Source of the DNA: Hyphomicrobiales bacterium
Lineage (GTDB): Bacteria; Pseudomonadota; Alphaproteobacteria; Rhizobiales; Aestuariivirgaceae
Length of the DNA stretch: 57,942 nt
Reading direction: 5' to 3'
Assembly (NCBI GenBank): GCA_016793355.1
Contig: JAEUMG010000037.1
Location: forward strand, 1 to 57,942
Positions 27,231 to 37,491 of this stretch are shown here, piece after piece (the stretch's first letter is position 1; every line of letters starts with the position of its first letter). The notes beneath the pieces were generated by a model. It searched no databases, was not told the origin of the DNA, and saw only the letters and a list, made by a program, of their open reading frames with translations. Made by a program: the position numbers and the translations under genes.

Positions 27231-28436
27231 CTAGCCTTCGACCACGGAAAAGCGCTTCTGCGAGCGGTGCTCAAGCCAGTCGCCGACCAGATTTGTGATA
27301 TTTTCAAGCCCGTTGAGCGCGACGGGGGCCCCCGACCGCGAAGGCGGCGGCCGCATCGGCAGATGGGCCAGGGCCGCGGCAAAGACTTTCGGATCTGCTG
27401 CCTGTTCGGGCAGCACCATCTCGATGATGCCCAATTCGGCGGCCCGGCGCGCGCGGATGAACTGCTCTTCCCGCGGCTGCAGCCGCGGCACGATGATAGC
27501 CGGCTTGTCGAACGACAGAATCTCGCAAAACGTATTGTATCCGCCCATGCCGACGACGCCGCGGGACCCGGCCATCAGCGTTTCGAGGCGGTTGTCGAAT
27601 TCGATCATGTTCACCTGCGGGACCGCTTGCGCCTTGCGAATCAACTTGCGGCGCTTGCGGACCGGCATGAACGGCCCCAGCACGACCAGCGCCTTGTGCT
27701 GCAGGCGGTTGTCCGAACGGTAAGCGTCAAGCACGTTGTGGATGAGCTCGGCGCCGTCGCCGCCACCACCGGTGGTAACCAGGATGTAGTCCCCTTCCGG
27801 CATGCGCATCGGTACGTCCGAATGAGGGACGCTGCGCTGCAGGAAGCCGACATAGCTCATGCGGGCCCTGGTCGCGGGGGGTACGTCAAATCCGGTCAGG
27901 GGGTCGTAGAAACCTTCAGGCCCATAAACCCAGATCATGTCGTAAAACGCGCCGATCTTGCGCAGGACGTCCCGCTGCTTCCACTCCGCCGCGAGGAGGT
28001 TTGGCGCGTCCATGACCTCGCGCAGGCCCAGGACCAGTGTTGTGCCATGGGTCTTCAGATAGGACAGTGTCTCTTCCAGTTCCCCGCGTAAGCCCAAAGG
28101 CTCCTTGTCGACGATGAAAACATCCGGCTGGAAGGTCTCGGCGGTGTGACGGATGATCGACTGCCGCATCTGCAACGTCTCGTGCAGATCGGTGTGGCGG
28201 TCGATCGAGGTGTATTCGCCGTTATGCAGCTTGATGATCGAGGGGATTTTCACAAAATCGACGCGGACGCGATAGTCGAAGGCGCCGGCGATCGTCGACC
28301 CGGAGATTATGAGAACGGTGAGGCCGCGATACTGTTCGACAAGCGAATGCGCGATGGTGCGGCAGCGTCTGAGATGACCCAGCCCGAAAGTGTCATGGCT
28401 ATACATGAGGATGCGTGCGTGCTCTAACCGCCGCAT
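27231..28436 (-). CDS. GT28/MurG-like glycosyltransferase, copy 2
   Basis: This is a 401-residue GT-B protein, the first gene of the minus-strand glycosyltransferase transcript. The N-terminus ILMYSHDTFGLGHLRRCRTI parallels copy 1 at 24829. The C-terminal half holds ILVTTGGGGDGAELI, GSRGVVGMGGYNTFCEILS and IIVPRLQPREEQFIRA, the donor-site motif with the E-Q pair. A 7-base inverted repeat with 10-base loop (28443-28466) lies just upstream of the start. No signal peptide or membrane helix. It marks the edge of the accessory island next to rpsA. Confidence 0.85.
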   Translation of the reverse strand: MRRLEHARILMYSHDTFGLGHLRRCRTIAHSLVEQYRGLTVLIISGSTIAGAFDYRVRVDFVKIPSIIKLHNGEYTSIDRHTDLHETLQMRQSIIRHTAETFQPDVFIVDKEPLGLRGELEETLSYLKTHGTTLVLGLREVMDAPNLLAAEWKQRDVLRKIGAFYDMIWVYGPEGFYDPLTGFDVPPATRARMSYVGFLQRSVPHSDVPMRMPEGDYILVTTGGGGDGAELIHNVLDAYRSDNRLQHKALVVLGPFMPVRKRRKLIRKAQAVPQVNMIEFDNRLETLMAGSRGVVGMGGYNTFCEILSFDKPAIIVPRLQPREEQFIRARRAAELGIIEMVLPEQAADPKVFAAALAHLPMRPPPSRSGAPVALNGLENITNLVGDWLEHRSQKRFSVVEG

Positions 28437-28577
28437 AGGTCCAGGTTCCTCCGCGCAAGGGAACCTCTCGGCGCTGCCGCCGGGACCCCTTCTCGGCCCG
28501 CACTATGACACAGCAACCCTGAAGCCGGAAGCGCGGAATGGCGGTCTCGGAACGGCCCCTTCTGGTGTTCTGCCAGC

Positions 28578-28606
28578 TTGCCCTCAGCCCCTGCTTTCGC
28601 TATAGG
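28578..28606 (+). promoter_or_regulatory. Putative rpsA promoter
   Basis: TTGCCC (28578-28583) and CTATAGG (28600-28606) are spaced by 16-17 bases, giving a good alphaproteobacterial housekeeping promoter. The same TTGCC-N-CTATAGG layout occurs before ahcY in this window. Transcription would start near 28613 and leave a leader of about 250 bases before rpsA, enough for S1 autoregulation. Confidence 0.4.
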
Positions 28607-28798
28607 AGCCCCCAATCCAGGTCGCCCGGCCGTTGTGCTTGGGCGAGACGAAACCCGGGGTGCGGGAGCGAGAGGCTCCATCGCGCCCTTAACTGTTTCA
28701 GGATCGGCTTCGAATTGCAGCCTGGGCGTCTTTGGCGCCGGTCTTGGGACTTGGTCGTGGTTTGCCTGCTGTGCCCCTTTAAGCTCAACCGGGCGCAT

Positions 28799-28812
28799 GC
28801 AGGACGTCCTGC
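28799..28812. promoter_or_regulatory. 14-bp perfect palindrome in rpsA leader
   Basis: GCAGGAC followed by GTCCTGC is a perfect 14-base palindrome 48 bases before the rpsA start. As RNA it cannot form a stable loop on itself, so a dimeric protein site or a kissing element are the options. The function is unknown. Confidence 0.35.
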
Positions 28813-28860
28813 GGAAATATCCGTGGGCCAACCCCGATTTTGTTAGAGGATATCTATTCA

Positions 28861-30585
28861 ATGGCGAAATCCGCCGTCTCGCTTACCCCTACGCGTGAAG
28901 ACTTCGAGGCCCTGCTCGCTGAGTCCTATGGCGACAATCCTGCAACCGAAGGTAGCGTCGTCAAGGGCAAGGTCGTGTCCGTCGAGAACGACTTCGTCAT
29001 CATCGATGTCGGTCTCAAGACGGAAGGGCGAGTTGCGCTCAAGGAATTTTCCCAGCCCGGCAAGGACATCAAGATCGCGCCAGGCGACACTGTCGAGGTC
29101 TATCTCGAGCGCATCGAGAACGCGATGGGCGAGGCGGTTCTGTCGCGCGACAAGGCACGGCGTGAGGAGGCCTGGACCAGGCTCGAGCAGAATCATGGCA
29201 AGAACGAGCGTGTCGACGGGGTGATTTTCGGCCGCGTCAAGGGCGGCTTCACCGTCGATCTTGGAGGTGCCGTGGCGTTCCTTCCCGGAAGTCAGGTCGA
29301 TATCCGCCCGATTCGCGATGTCGGCCCATTGATGCATGTCAGCCAGCCCTTCCAGATCCTCAAGATGGATCGCCGGCGCGGCAACATCGTGGTGTCGCGT
29401 CGCGCCATCATGGAAGAGACACGCGCCGAGCAGCGTTCCGAACTCGTCCAGAATCTCGCCGAAGGCCAGATTGTCGACGGCGTCGTCAAGAACATCACCG
29501 ACTACGGTGCGTTCGTCGATCTTGGCGGCATCGACGGCCTGTTGCATGTGACCGACATCGCCTGGAAGCGCGTCAATCACCCGAATGACGTGCTGACTGT
29601 CGGCCAGCATGTGAAGGTGCAGATCGTTCGCATCAATCCCGAGACGCAGCGTATCTCGCTCGGCATGAAGCAGCTCGACAAGGATCCCTGGGATGGAGTC
29701 GGGGCCAAATATCCGCTCGGAGCCCAGGTCAAGGGCCGCGTCACCAACATCACCGATTACGGCGCCTTCGTCGAATTGGAGGATGGCATCGAAGGCCTCG
29801 TCCATGTCTCGGAAATGAGCTGGACAAAGAAGAACGTCCATCCGGGCAAGATCCTGTCGACCTCGGAGGAAATCACGGTTCAGGTGCTGGAAGTCGATCC
29901 CTCGAAGCGGCGTATCTCGCTCGGCCTCAAGCAGACCCAGAACAATCCCTGGGAAGCCTTCAAGGCGAAGTATCCGGTGGGTACGGCCGTTGAAGGCGAG
30001 ATCAAGAACATCACCGAATTCGGGCTGTTTGTCGGTCTCGACGGCGATGTCGATGGCATGGTTCACCTCTCCGACATCGACTGGAAGAAGTCCGGCGAGG
30101 AGGCGATCAAGGATTACAAGAAGGGCGACCGCGTCAAAGCCGCGGTTCTCGATGTCGATGTCGAGAAGGAGCGTATCTCGCTTGGCATCAAGCAGATGGC
30201 GAATGACCCCAAGGAGCAGATTGCCGGCATCAAGAAGGGCGATGCCGTGACCTGCGAGGTCCTCGCGGTTCAGGATGGCGGTCTCGAAGTCAAGATCGTC
30301 GGCACGGATGTGACGACCTTCATCAAGCGGGCGGATCTCGCCCGCGACCGCTCCGAGCAGCGCCCCGAGCGATTCGCGGTCGGCGAAAAGGTCGATGCGC
30401 GCGTGTCGCAGGTCGATCCCAAGAGCCGCAAGGTTACGGTCTCGATCAAGGCGCTGGAGATCGCCGAAGAAAAGGCTGCGGTCGCCCAGTACGGCTCGTC
30501 CGATTCGGGCGCCTCGCTTGGCGACATTCTTGGCGCTGCCCTTAACAAGGCGAAGAAGGAAGCCGAGGCCAAGAGCAGCGAATGA
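28861..30585 (+). CDS. rpsA: 30S ribosomal protein S1
   Basis: This is a 574-residue S1 with six S1/OB repeats, each ending in the typical RISLGxK pattern (for example RISLGMKQLDKDPWD, RISLGLKQTQNNPWE, RISLGIKQMANDP). It binds mRNA leaders and feeds them to the 30S subunit. The start ATG 28861 follows AGAGGA with good spacing and gives the normal N-terminus; an in-frame start at 28840 would add seven residues. The stop overlaps the sppA start. Confidence 0.98.
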   Translation: MAKSAVSLTPTREDFEALLAESYGDNPATEGSVVKGKVVSVENDFVIIDVGLKTEGRVALKEFSQPGKDIKIAPGDTVEVYLERIENAMGEAVLSRDKARREEAWTRLEQNHGKNERVDGVIFGRVKGGFTVDLGGAVAFLPGSQVDIRPIRDVGPLMHVSQPFQILKMDRRRGNIVVSRRAIMEETRAEQRSELVQNLAEGQIVDGVVKNITDYGAFVDLGGIDGLLHVTDIAWKRVNHPNDVLTVGQHVKVQIVRINPETQRISLGMKQLDKDPWDGVGAKYPLGAQVKGRVTNITDYGAFVELEDGIEGLVHVSEMSWTKKNVHPGKILSTSEEITVQVLEVDPSKRRISLGLKQTQNNPWEAFKAKYPVGTAVEGEIKNITEFGLFVGLDGDVDGMVHLSDIDWKKSGEEAIKDYKKGDRVKAAVLDVDVEKERISLGIKQMANDPKEQIAGIKKGDAVTCEVLAVQDGGLEVKIVGTDVTTFIKRADLARDRSEQRPERFAVGEKVDARVSQVDPKSRKVTVSIKALEIAEEKAAVAQYGSSDSGASLGDILGAALNKAKKEAEAKSSE

Positions 30586-31538
30586 CCATGGCCGGCGAGG
30601 CAGAACTGATCGTCGACAGGCGTCGCCTCAGGCGCCGCCTCGTTTTCTGGCGTATCGTGGGCTGTCTCGCCGTCATCATCGCGCTGCTGGCCCTTGTTCT
30701 GGGCTCCAGCGGTTTCGAAGGCTTCAAGAAGCATCAGGACCATATTGCCCGCCTACGCGTCACTGGAATGATTACCGGCGACCAGCCGACACTCGACCTC
30801 CTGAAGGAGCTTCGCGATTCCGAAACCGCAAAGGCGCTGATCATCAGGCTTGATACGCCCGGCGGCACGACAGCCGGTTCGGAAGCGCTCTACGAGGCAA
30901 TCCGCGAGATCGCCAAGACCCGTCCGGTGGTCGCTGTCATGGACACCATTGCGGCTTCCGGCGGCTACATTACCGCGATTGCAGCAGACCATATTGTGGC
31001 GCGCGGCAACACGATCACCGGCTCCATCGGGGTGATCTTCCAGTGGGCCGAAGTATCAAAATTGATGGATACGCTGGGTGTCCGCATCGACGAGATCAAG
31101 TCCGGCGATCTCAAGGCGGAGCCCTCACCCTTCAAGCCGATTCCGGAAAAGGCCCGCGACGTCTCCAACGCCATGGTGCAGGATGCCTTTCGCTGGTTCA
31201 CCGGACTGGTCGCCGAGCGCCGCCGCCTTCCGATGGAGCGGGTTCTCGTCCTGTCGGACGGCCGCGTCTATACCGGCCGCCAGGCCCTGACCGAGAAGCT
31301 CGTCGACGATATTGGCGGCGAGGAGAAAGCCGTCGACTGGCTCGTGAAGGACAAGAAGATCGCGTCCGATCTTGAGATTGTCGACTGGCGCGTACCGTCC
31401 GACAGCAGCTCCACGGGATTGGGTTTCAGCGCCGTCAAGCTGGTCCTGCGAGCTTTGGGTCTCGGCTCCTTCGCCGGCCAGGCCTCGGGCGTCGAGCTTG
31501 ACGGTCTTCTCGCGCTTTGGCACCCTGCACTCCAGTAG
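30582..31538 (+). CDS. sppA: Signal peptide peptidase SppA
   Basis: This is a 318-residue S49-family serine protease of the short type. A single membrane helix lies at about residues 22-45. The catalytic serine is in [17 protein letters not shown] and the catalytic lysine in [15 protein letters not shown]. It degrades cleaved signal peptides in the inner membrane. The ATG at 30582 overlaps the rpsA stop; an ATG six bases later is an equally plausible start. The rpsA-sppA-ihfB order is usual for Hyphomicrobiales. Confidence 0.94.
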   Translation: MTMAGEAELIVDRRRLRRRLVFWRIVGCLAVIIALLALVLGSSGFEGFKKHQDHIARLRVTGMITGDQPTLDLLKELRDSETAKALIIRLDTPGGTTAGSEALYEAIREIAKTRPVVAVMDTIAASGGYITAIAADHIVARGNTITGSIGVIFQWAEVSKLMDTLGVRIDEIKSGDLKAEPSPFKPIPEKARDVSNAMVQDAFRWFTGLVAERRRLPMERVLVLSDGRVYTGRQALTEKLVDDIGGEEKAVDWLVKDKKIASDLEIVDWRVPSDSSSTGLGFSAVKLVLRALGLGSFAGQASGVELDGLLALWHPALQ

Positions 31539-31561
31539 ACTGTGCTGGGGGCGCAGATCCT

Positions 31562-31846
31562 ATGATCAAATCTGAACTTGTCGACCAGATCGCGGAGAAG
31601 AATCCGCATCTCTATCACCGCGACGTCGAACGCATCGTCAACGCCGTCCTCGATGAGATCGTACGCGCGATGAGCGAGGGAGACCGCGTCGAACTGCGCG
31701 GTTTCGGGGCCTTTTCGGTCAAGTCTCGCCAGGCGCGCACCGGCCGCAATCCGCGTACCGGCAGTGCCGTGGAGGTCAGCGCCAAGCGTGTGCCTTTCTT
31801 CAAGACCGGCAAAGAGCTGCGCGAGCGGCTTAATCCGAAGGCCTGA
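31562..31846 (+). CDS. ihfB: Integration host factor subunit beta
   Basis: This is a 94-residue DNA-bending protein of the HU/IHF family. The start [18 protein letters not shown] and the arm [12 protein letters not shown] with the intercalating proline are typical of IHF-beta. It pairs with IhfA, which is not in this window. The ATG 31562 is 23 bases after sppA. The frame extends upstream into sppA but that part is not IHF. Confidence 0.97.
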   Translation: MIKSELVDQIAEKNPHLYHRDVERIVNAVLDEIVRAMSEGDRVELRGFGAFSVKSRQARTGRNPRTGSAVEVSAKRVPFFKTGKELRERLNPKA

Positions 31847-31851
31847 GGCGT

Positions 31852-32187
31852 TTGCGCCGCGCCTTGCACTGGATCATCGGCCTGCCGATCGTGGCAATCA
31901 TCGCCGCCTTTGCGGTCGCCAACCGGCAATGGATCGACGTTTCCTTTGATCCGCTGTCGCGCGACGCACCGCGCGCCATGATCACCATGCCGCTCTGGTC
32001 GCTGTTCTTCTGCGGCATCTTCGTCGGGCTGGTCGCGGGCTGGCTCGCTTGCTGGTTTGCCCAGAAAAAGTGGCGCCGAGCCGCGCGCGAAGCCCGCGCC
32101 GAATTGCTGCGTGGCCAGGACGAGCTGGCGCGCCTTCGCCGTGACGCTGCCGCCCGCCACAATTTGCCCACGTCACACGCGGCCTGA
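31852..32187 (+). CDS. lapA: LapA domain membrane protein
   Basis: This is a 111-residue protein with two hydrophobic helices (about residues 5-24 and 46-70), a cytoplasmic basic segment and a coiled-coil-like tail (RRAAREARAELLRGQDELARLRR). This matches the LapA (DUF1049) family linked to LPS assembly. The start is TTG 31852, preceded at close range by GAGG; no ATG in frame gives both helices. It follows ihfB by five bases, as in related genomes. Confidence 0.82.
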   Translation: MRRALHWIIGLPIVAIIAAFAVANRQWIDVSFDPLSRDAPRAMITMPLWSLFFCGIFVGLVAGWLACWFAQKKWRRAAREARAELLRGQDELARLRRDAAARHNLPTSHAA

Positions 32188-32192
32188 CCTCC

Positions 32193-33113
32193 ATGAAATT
32201 CATTTCCGCCGGGCGTGTCGCGGAACTCAGCCCCTATGGCGATCTCGTCGAGGCTTTGCGGGAAGCCTTCGCTGGCGAGATCGTGACCCCTGTCCGCCAC
32301 CACCACGACCTGTCGCCGGTCTCGATCCTGCTTCTGATGCCGGCCTGGTCCAAGGCTTTTACTGGCCTCAAGACGGTATTCGCAAAGTTCGACAATGCCG
32401 CCAGGGGCCTGCCCACCATTACGGCGAGCTACCTGCTGATGGACAACGACACCGGTGCAACCGTCGCCATGCTCGACGGCACCGAACTGACGCGCCGCCG
32501 CACCGCCGCCGCCTCGGCGCTCGCAGCCTCCTACCTGGCGCGTCCCGACTCCGAAACGCTGCTGGTTGTGGGCGCCGGTGCGCTGGCCCCGCATTTCGTC
32601 CGCGCGCACGCCGCCGTGCGGCCGATCAAGCGGGTCCTTACCTATAACCGCTCGCCGGAAAAGGCGGCGTCACTCGCCCGCGAACTGGTGCAGGACGGAT
32701 TTGCCGCATTGCCGGTCGAGAGTCTTGAGACGGCCGTGGGCGAGGCCGACATCGTGTCTTGCGTCACCTCGTCGACCGAGGCGATTATCAAGGGCGCATG
32801 GCTCCGGCCAGGAACCCATGTCGATCTTGCCGGCGCCTTCAAGCCCACCATGCGCGAGGTCGACGGCGAAACGGTTGCCCGGGCGCGCGTTTTCGTCGAT
32901 ACGCGCGACGGCGCCATCGCCGAAGCCGGCGATCTCATCCAGGCCGAGGCCGAGGGCTATTTCTCCATGGACCGGATCGAAGGCGATCTCTTCGAGCTTT
33001 GCCGGGGCTTGAAAGGAGGCCGCCGGGGCGCCGAAGAGATCACCCTCTTCAAGTCCTGCGGCACGGCCATCGAGGACCTGGCCGCCGCCGAAATGGTCTA
33101 TTTGCGCAGCTGA
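32193..33113 (+). CDS. Ornithine cyclodeaminase / mu-crystallin family protein
   Basis: This is a 306-residue NAD(P)-binding protein. VVGAGALAPHFVRAHA near residue 127 is the dinucleotide loop, and RRRTAAASALAASYLAR precedes it, as in ornithine cyclodeaminase, alanine dehydrogenase and ketimine reductase members. The substrate-binding arginine/lysine pair is consistent (FAKFDNAARGLPT). True ornithine cyclodeaminase activity is not assured; several family members act on other amino or imino acids. It lies five bases after lapA and 25 before pyrF on the same strand. Confidence 0.87.
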   Translation: MKFISAGRVAELSPYGDLVEALREAFAGEIVTPVRHHHDLSPVSILLLMPAWSKAFTGLKTVFAKFDNAARGLPTITASYLLMDNDTGATVAMLDGTELTRRRTAAASALAASYLARPDSETLLVVGAGALAPHFVRAHAAVRPIKRVLTYNRSPEKAASLARELVQDGFAALPVESLETAVGEADIVSCVTSSTEAIIKGAWLRPGTHVDLAGAFKPTMREVDGETVARARVFVDTRDGAIAEAGDLIQAEAEGYFSMDRIEGDLFELCRGLKGGRRGAEEITLFKSCGTAIEDLAAAEMVYLRS

Positions 33114-33138
33114 GTGATCTCGGCTAAGCGCTCGCCTC

Positions 33139-33843
33139 ATGAGCGTCCCGAACCCGATCTGCGTCGCCCTCGACACGCCCGATATGGCCCAGGCGAAAGC
33201 ACTTGCCGTATCGCTCAAGCCTTATGCGGGCTATCTCAAGATCGGGCTCGAATTCTTCTACGCGCATGGCAGGGCCGGCTATCAGGCCGTCGCCGAAACG
33301 GGCCTGCCGATCTTCCTCGACCTGAAACTCCACGACATCCCGAACACCGTGGCATCCGGATTGCGCAGCCTGATGACGCTCGATCCCGCGCCGGCGATCA
33401 TAAACGTGCACGCAACGGGCGGGCTCGACATGATGAAGGCGGCGGCCGAGGCCGTGGATGGCCGCACGAGGCTTATCGCGGTGACCATCCTGACAAGTCT
33501 TTCCGATGACGATTTGTGGTCAATCGGATTTGAGACCACCCGCGATACGCAGTCGCATGCGCGCATCCTCGCGGAGCTGGCCATGAATGCCGGACTCGAC
33601 GGTGTCGTCTGCAGTCCGCATGACATCGTCGGCATCAGGCACGCCACGCGTCCCGGTTTCATGACCGTCGTTCCCGGTATCAGGCCGGCGGAAGCGGGTG
33701 CGCAGGATCAGAAGCGCATCGCGACGCCGCAAGCGGCAATGGCCGCCGGCGCCGATATCCTGGTGATCGGTCGCGCGATTACGGGTGCCCCCGATCCGGT
33801 CGAGGCCGTGCGCGCAATCTGCGAGTCGCTCCATGCCGGTTGA
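33139..33843 (+). CDS. pyrF: Orotidine 5'-phosphate decarboxylase
   Basis: This is a 234-residue TIM-barrel enzyme forming UMP. The catalytic motif LDLKLHDIPNTV (about residues 60-71, with Asp-Lys-Asp) is intact, as are GVVCSPHD and the phosphate-binding VVPGIRP. It belongs to pyrimidine synthesis and sits immediately before trpF with an 11-base overlap. Confidence 0.97.
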   Translation: MSVPNPICVALDTPDMAQAKALAVSLKPYAGYLKIGLEFFYAHGRAGYQAVAETGLPIFLDLKLHDIPNTVASGLRSLMTLDPAPAIINVHATGGLDMMKAAAEAVDGRTRLIAVTILTSLSDDDLWSIGFETTRDTQSHARILAELAMNAGLDGVVCSPHDIVGIRHATRPGFMTVVPGIRPAEAGAQDQKRIATPQAAMAAGADILVIGRAITGAPDPVEAVRAICESLHAG

Positions 33844-34480
33844 GGTCAAAATCTGCGGGCTCTCGACGCTCGCCACCGTGGATGCCGCGCTCGAGGCCGG
33901 AGCCGATTTGATCGGCCTCAACTTCTATCCGAAGAGCCCGCGCTACGTCACGATCGAAACGGCCGCCGAGCTTGCCAGACGCGCGCGAGGCCGGGCAAAG
34001 ATCGTTGCCGTCATGGTCGATGCGCCCGATCCCCTGATCGTCGAAATCGCCGCCAAGGTACATCCCGATATTTACCAGTGTCACGGTTCGGAATCGCCCG
34101 AGCGCGTCGAAGCCATCGCGCATATGACGGGAAAACCGCTCATCAAGGCGATCAAGGTCAAGGATAAGGGCGATGTCGCGAGTGCCGAAGCCTATCGGAG
34201 CAAGGCGGCGGTCATGTTCGACTCCAAGGCGCCCGAAACGCTGATTGATGCCTTGCCGGGGGGAAACGGGCTTTCCTTTGACTGGGCTCTTCTGGGGGAG
34301 GGGGGATCAGCCGGGCAATTCATCCTTTCGGGCGGCCTCAACCCTGAAAATGTCGCAGGGGCGATTGCCGCCACGGGCGCCACGATCGTTGATGTCTCGT
34401 CCGGCGTCGAGCGCGCGCCGGGCGTCAAGGACCCGCTGCTGATCCGGAATTTCATTGAGGCAGCCAAGGCGGCTCGCTAG
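33833..34480 (+). CDS. trpF: Phosphoribosylanthranilate isomerase
   Basis: This is a 215-residue TIM-barrel enzyme, third step of tryptophan synthesis. The start MPVEVKICGL carries the catalytic cysteine (KICGL); the general acid aspartate is in VAVMVDAPD. The C-terminal phosphate-binding SGGLNPENV and DVSSGVE are present. The ATG at 33833 overlaps the pyrF end; a longer frame begins at 33785 but is not TrpF-like. It is followed by trpB after 26 bases. Confidence 0.96.
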   Translation: MPVEVKICGLSTLATVDAALEAGADLIGLNFYPKSPRYVTIETAAELARRARGRAKIVAVMVDAPDPLIVEIAAKVHPDIYQCHGSESPERVEAIAHMTGKPLIKAIKVKDKGDVASAEAYRSKAAVMFDSKAPETLIDALPGGNGLSFDWALLGEGGSAGQFILSGGLNPENVAGAIAATGATIVDVSSGVERAPGVKDPLLIRNFIEAAKAAR

Positions 34481-34506
34481 AACGCTCCGACAGGTGAGTA
34501 TTATTC

Positions 34507-35720
<1,214 letters not shown>

Positions 35721-35724
<4 letters not shown>

Positions 35725-36548
35725 CGACGCGGATAGAGAAGCGCTTCGCCGAACTGAAGCAGCAGGGACGTGCCGCGCTCGTGACCTTCGTCACGGCCGG
35801 CGATCCCGATTACGCGACCTCGCTCGAGATCATCAAGGGGCTTCCGAAGGCCGGCGCCGACCTTATCGAATTCGGCATGCCGTTCACCGATCCGATGGCG
35901 GACGGCCCGGCGATCCAGGCGGCGGGATTGCGCGCCCTCAAAGCGGGCCAGACGACAAAGAAGACGCTCCAGATGGTGCGCGAGTTTCGTAAAGAGGATG
36001 ACGCGACGCCGGTCGTGCTCATGGGCTACTACAATCCCCTCTATGCTTACGGCGTCGAGCGCTTCCTCGCCGATGCCAAGGCGGCCGGCGTCGACGGCCT
36101 GATCATCGTCGATCTTCCGCCGGAAGAAGATGATGAATTATGCATTCCCGCGATGAAGGCGGGAATGAATTTCATCCGCCTCGCAACGCCGACAACCGAC
36201 GACAAGCGCGCGCCCACTGTGCTGAAAAACACCTCCGGCTTCGTCTATTATGTCTCGGTGTTGGGCATTACAGGGACAAAGACGCCAGACCTCGCAAGCG
36301 TGAAGGCGAATGTGACGCGCCTCAAGAAGCATACGAGCCTGCCGATCGCCGTGGGCTTCGGCGTCAAGTCCGCCGATCAGGCCCGCGTTATCGCCAGGGA
36401 TGCCGATGGCGTCGTTGTCGGCTCCGCACTGGTCAATGCGGTGCGCGACACGCTCGATGGAGATGGCAGGCCGACGGCCAGGACCGTACCTGCCGTGCAC
36501 GGCCTGGTTCGCGATATTGCGCGGGGAGTCGGGAGCAAAGCGGCGTGA
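35721..36548 (+). CDS. trpA: Tryptophan synthase alpha chain
   Basis: This is a 275-residue TIM-barrel enzyme that releases indole from indoleglycerol phosphate. The catalytic residues are in [19 protein letters not shown] (Glu and Asp), and the product-binding [13 protein letters not shown] is intact. The start is GTG 35721 overlapping the trpB stop; no in-frame ATG gives a better N-terminus. The stop overlaps the accD start in turn. Confidence 0.97.
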
Positions 36549-37480
36549 ACTGGATCAAGAATTTCGTTCGCCCCAAGATTCGCGGGCTTCTCGGCGCCAA
36601 GCGCGAGGTGCCGGAGAACATGTGGATCAAGGATCCCGAAACCGGCCAGATGGTCTTCTATCGCGATCTCGAGGCGAACCAATTCGTCGTTCCAGGCTCC
36701 GGCTATCACATGCGGATGGCGCCCGATATTCGTCTCAAATCGATGTTTGACGACGCCACGTATCAGACCATCACGCTGCCTCAGGTTGCCGTCGATCCGT
36801 TGAAGTTCCGCGATGAGCGTCGCTATCTCGACCGGCTGAAGGAGAGCAAGCAGAAGACGGGCCAGGATGATGCCGTGCTTGCCGGCTCGGGCACCCTGGA
36901 CGGCCTGCAGGTGGTCATTGCGGTTCAGGACTTTGCCTTCATGGGCGGCTCGCTGGGCATGGCGGCGGGCGAGGCGATCATTGTCGCGATGCGCACCGCG
37001 GTGCAGAAGCGCTGCCCGTTTGTCCTTTTCGCGTCCTCGGGCGGGGCGCGCATGCAGGAAGGCATTCTTTCACTCATGCAGATGCCGCGTACGACGCTCG
37101 GCGTGCGCGAATTGCGCGCCGCCGGCCTTCCCTATGTCGTCGTCCTCACCCATCCGACGACGGGAGGAGTTACCGCTTCCTATGCGATGCTCGGCGACAT
37201 TCATATTGCCGAGCCCGGCGCGCTTATCGGATTTGCGGGCCCGCGCGTCATCGAGCAGACGCTGGGCGTGAAACTGCCGGAGGGTTTCCAGCGCGCCGAA
37301 TATCTCGAAGAGCATGGCATGGTCGACATGGTCGTCCATCGCCATCAGTTGCGCGGCACCTTGAGCCGCATCCTTCGGATCTTGACGAAGGAACCGCCCC
37401 TGCCGCCGCTCGAAAAAGCAGAAGATAGCGGCGACAAGAGTGAAGAACCGGCTGCGCTCGCTCCTGCCGAAACGGATTGA
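36545..37480 (+). CDS. accD: Acetyl-CoA carboxylase carboxyltransferase subunit beta, without zinc ribbon cysteines
   Basis: This is a 311-residue AccD that transfers the carboxyl group from biotin to acetyl-CoA together with AccA. The crotonase-like core is normal ([43 protein letters not shown]). The N-terminal zinc ribbon, four cysteines in E. coli, is here [19 protein letters not shown] followed by [11 protein letters not shown]: the fold-like spacing remains but no cysteine is left. The start is GTG 36545 in a GTGA overlap with trpA. It may be a lineage trait, since I recall that alphaproteobacterial AccD proteins often have a reduced ribbon. Confidence 0.95.
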   Translation: MNWIKNFVRPKIRGLLGAKREVPENMWIKDPETGQMVFYRDLEANQFVVPGSGYHMRMAPDIRLKSMFDDATYQTITLPQVAVDPLKFRDERRYLDRLKESKQKTGQDDAVLAGSGTLDGLQVVIAVQDFAFMGGSLGMAAGEAIIVAMRTAVQKRCPFVLFASSGGARMQEGILSLMQMPRTTLGVRELRAAGLPYVVVLTHPTTGGVTASYAMLGDIHIAEPGALIGFAGPRVIEQTLGVKLPEGFQRAEYLEEHGMVDMVVHRHQLRGTLSRILRILTKEPPLPPLEKAEDSGDKSEEPAALAPAETD

Positions 37481-37491
37481 GCCGGACTCTC

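Larger units (their letters stand above)
28437..28860. other. Intergenic region upstream of rpsA (424 bases)
   Basis: I see no convincing gene here; the open frames on both strands have no family resemblance and no ribosome site. In many Proteobacteria the cytidylate kinase gene cmk precedes rpsA, but here it is absent. The region holds an inverted repeat near the divergent glycosyltransferase start (AGGTTCC at 28443-28449, GGAACCT at 28460-28466), a promoter-like pair at 28578-28606 and a palindrome at 28799-28812. It likely contains the divergent promoters and a long rpsA leader. Confidence 0.6.

Noticed and set aside
28424-28861. 145-codon minus-strand frame filling the gap upstream of rpsA
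   Set aside because: No resemblance to any family, no ribosome site, and it would cross the putative rpsA promoter and overlap the glycosyltransferase start.
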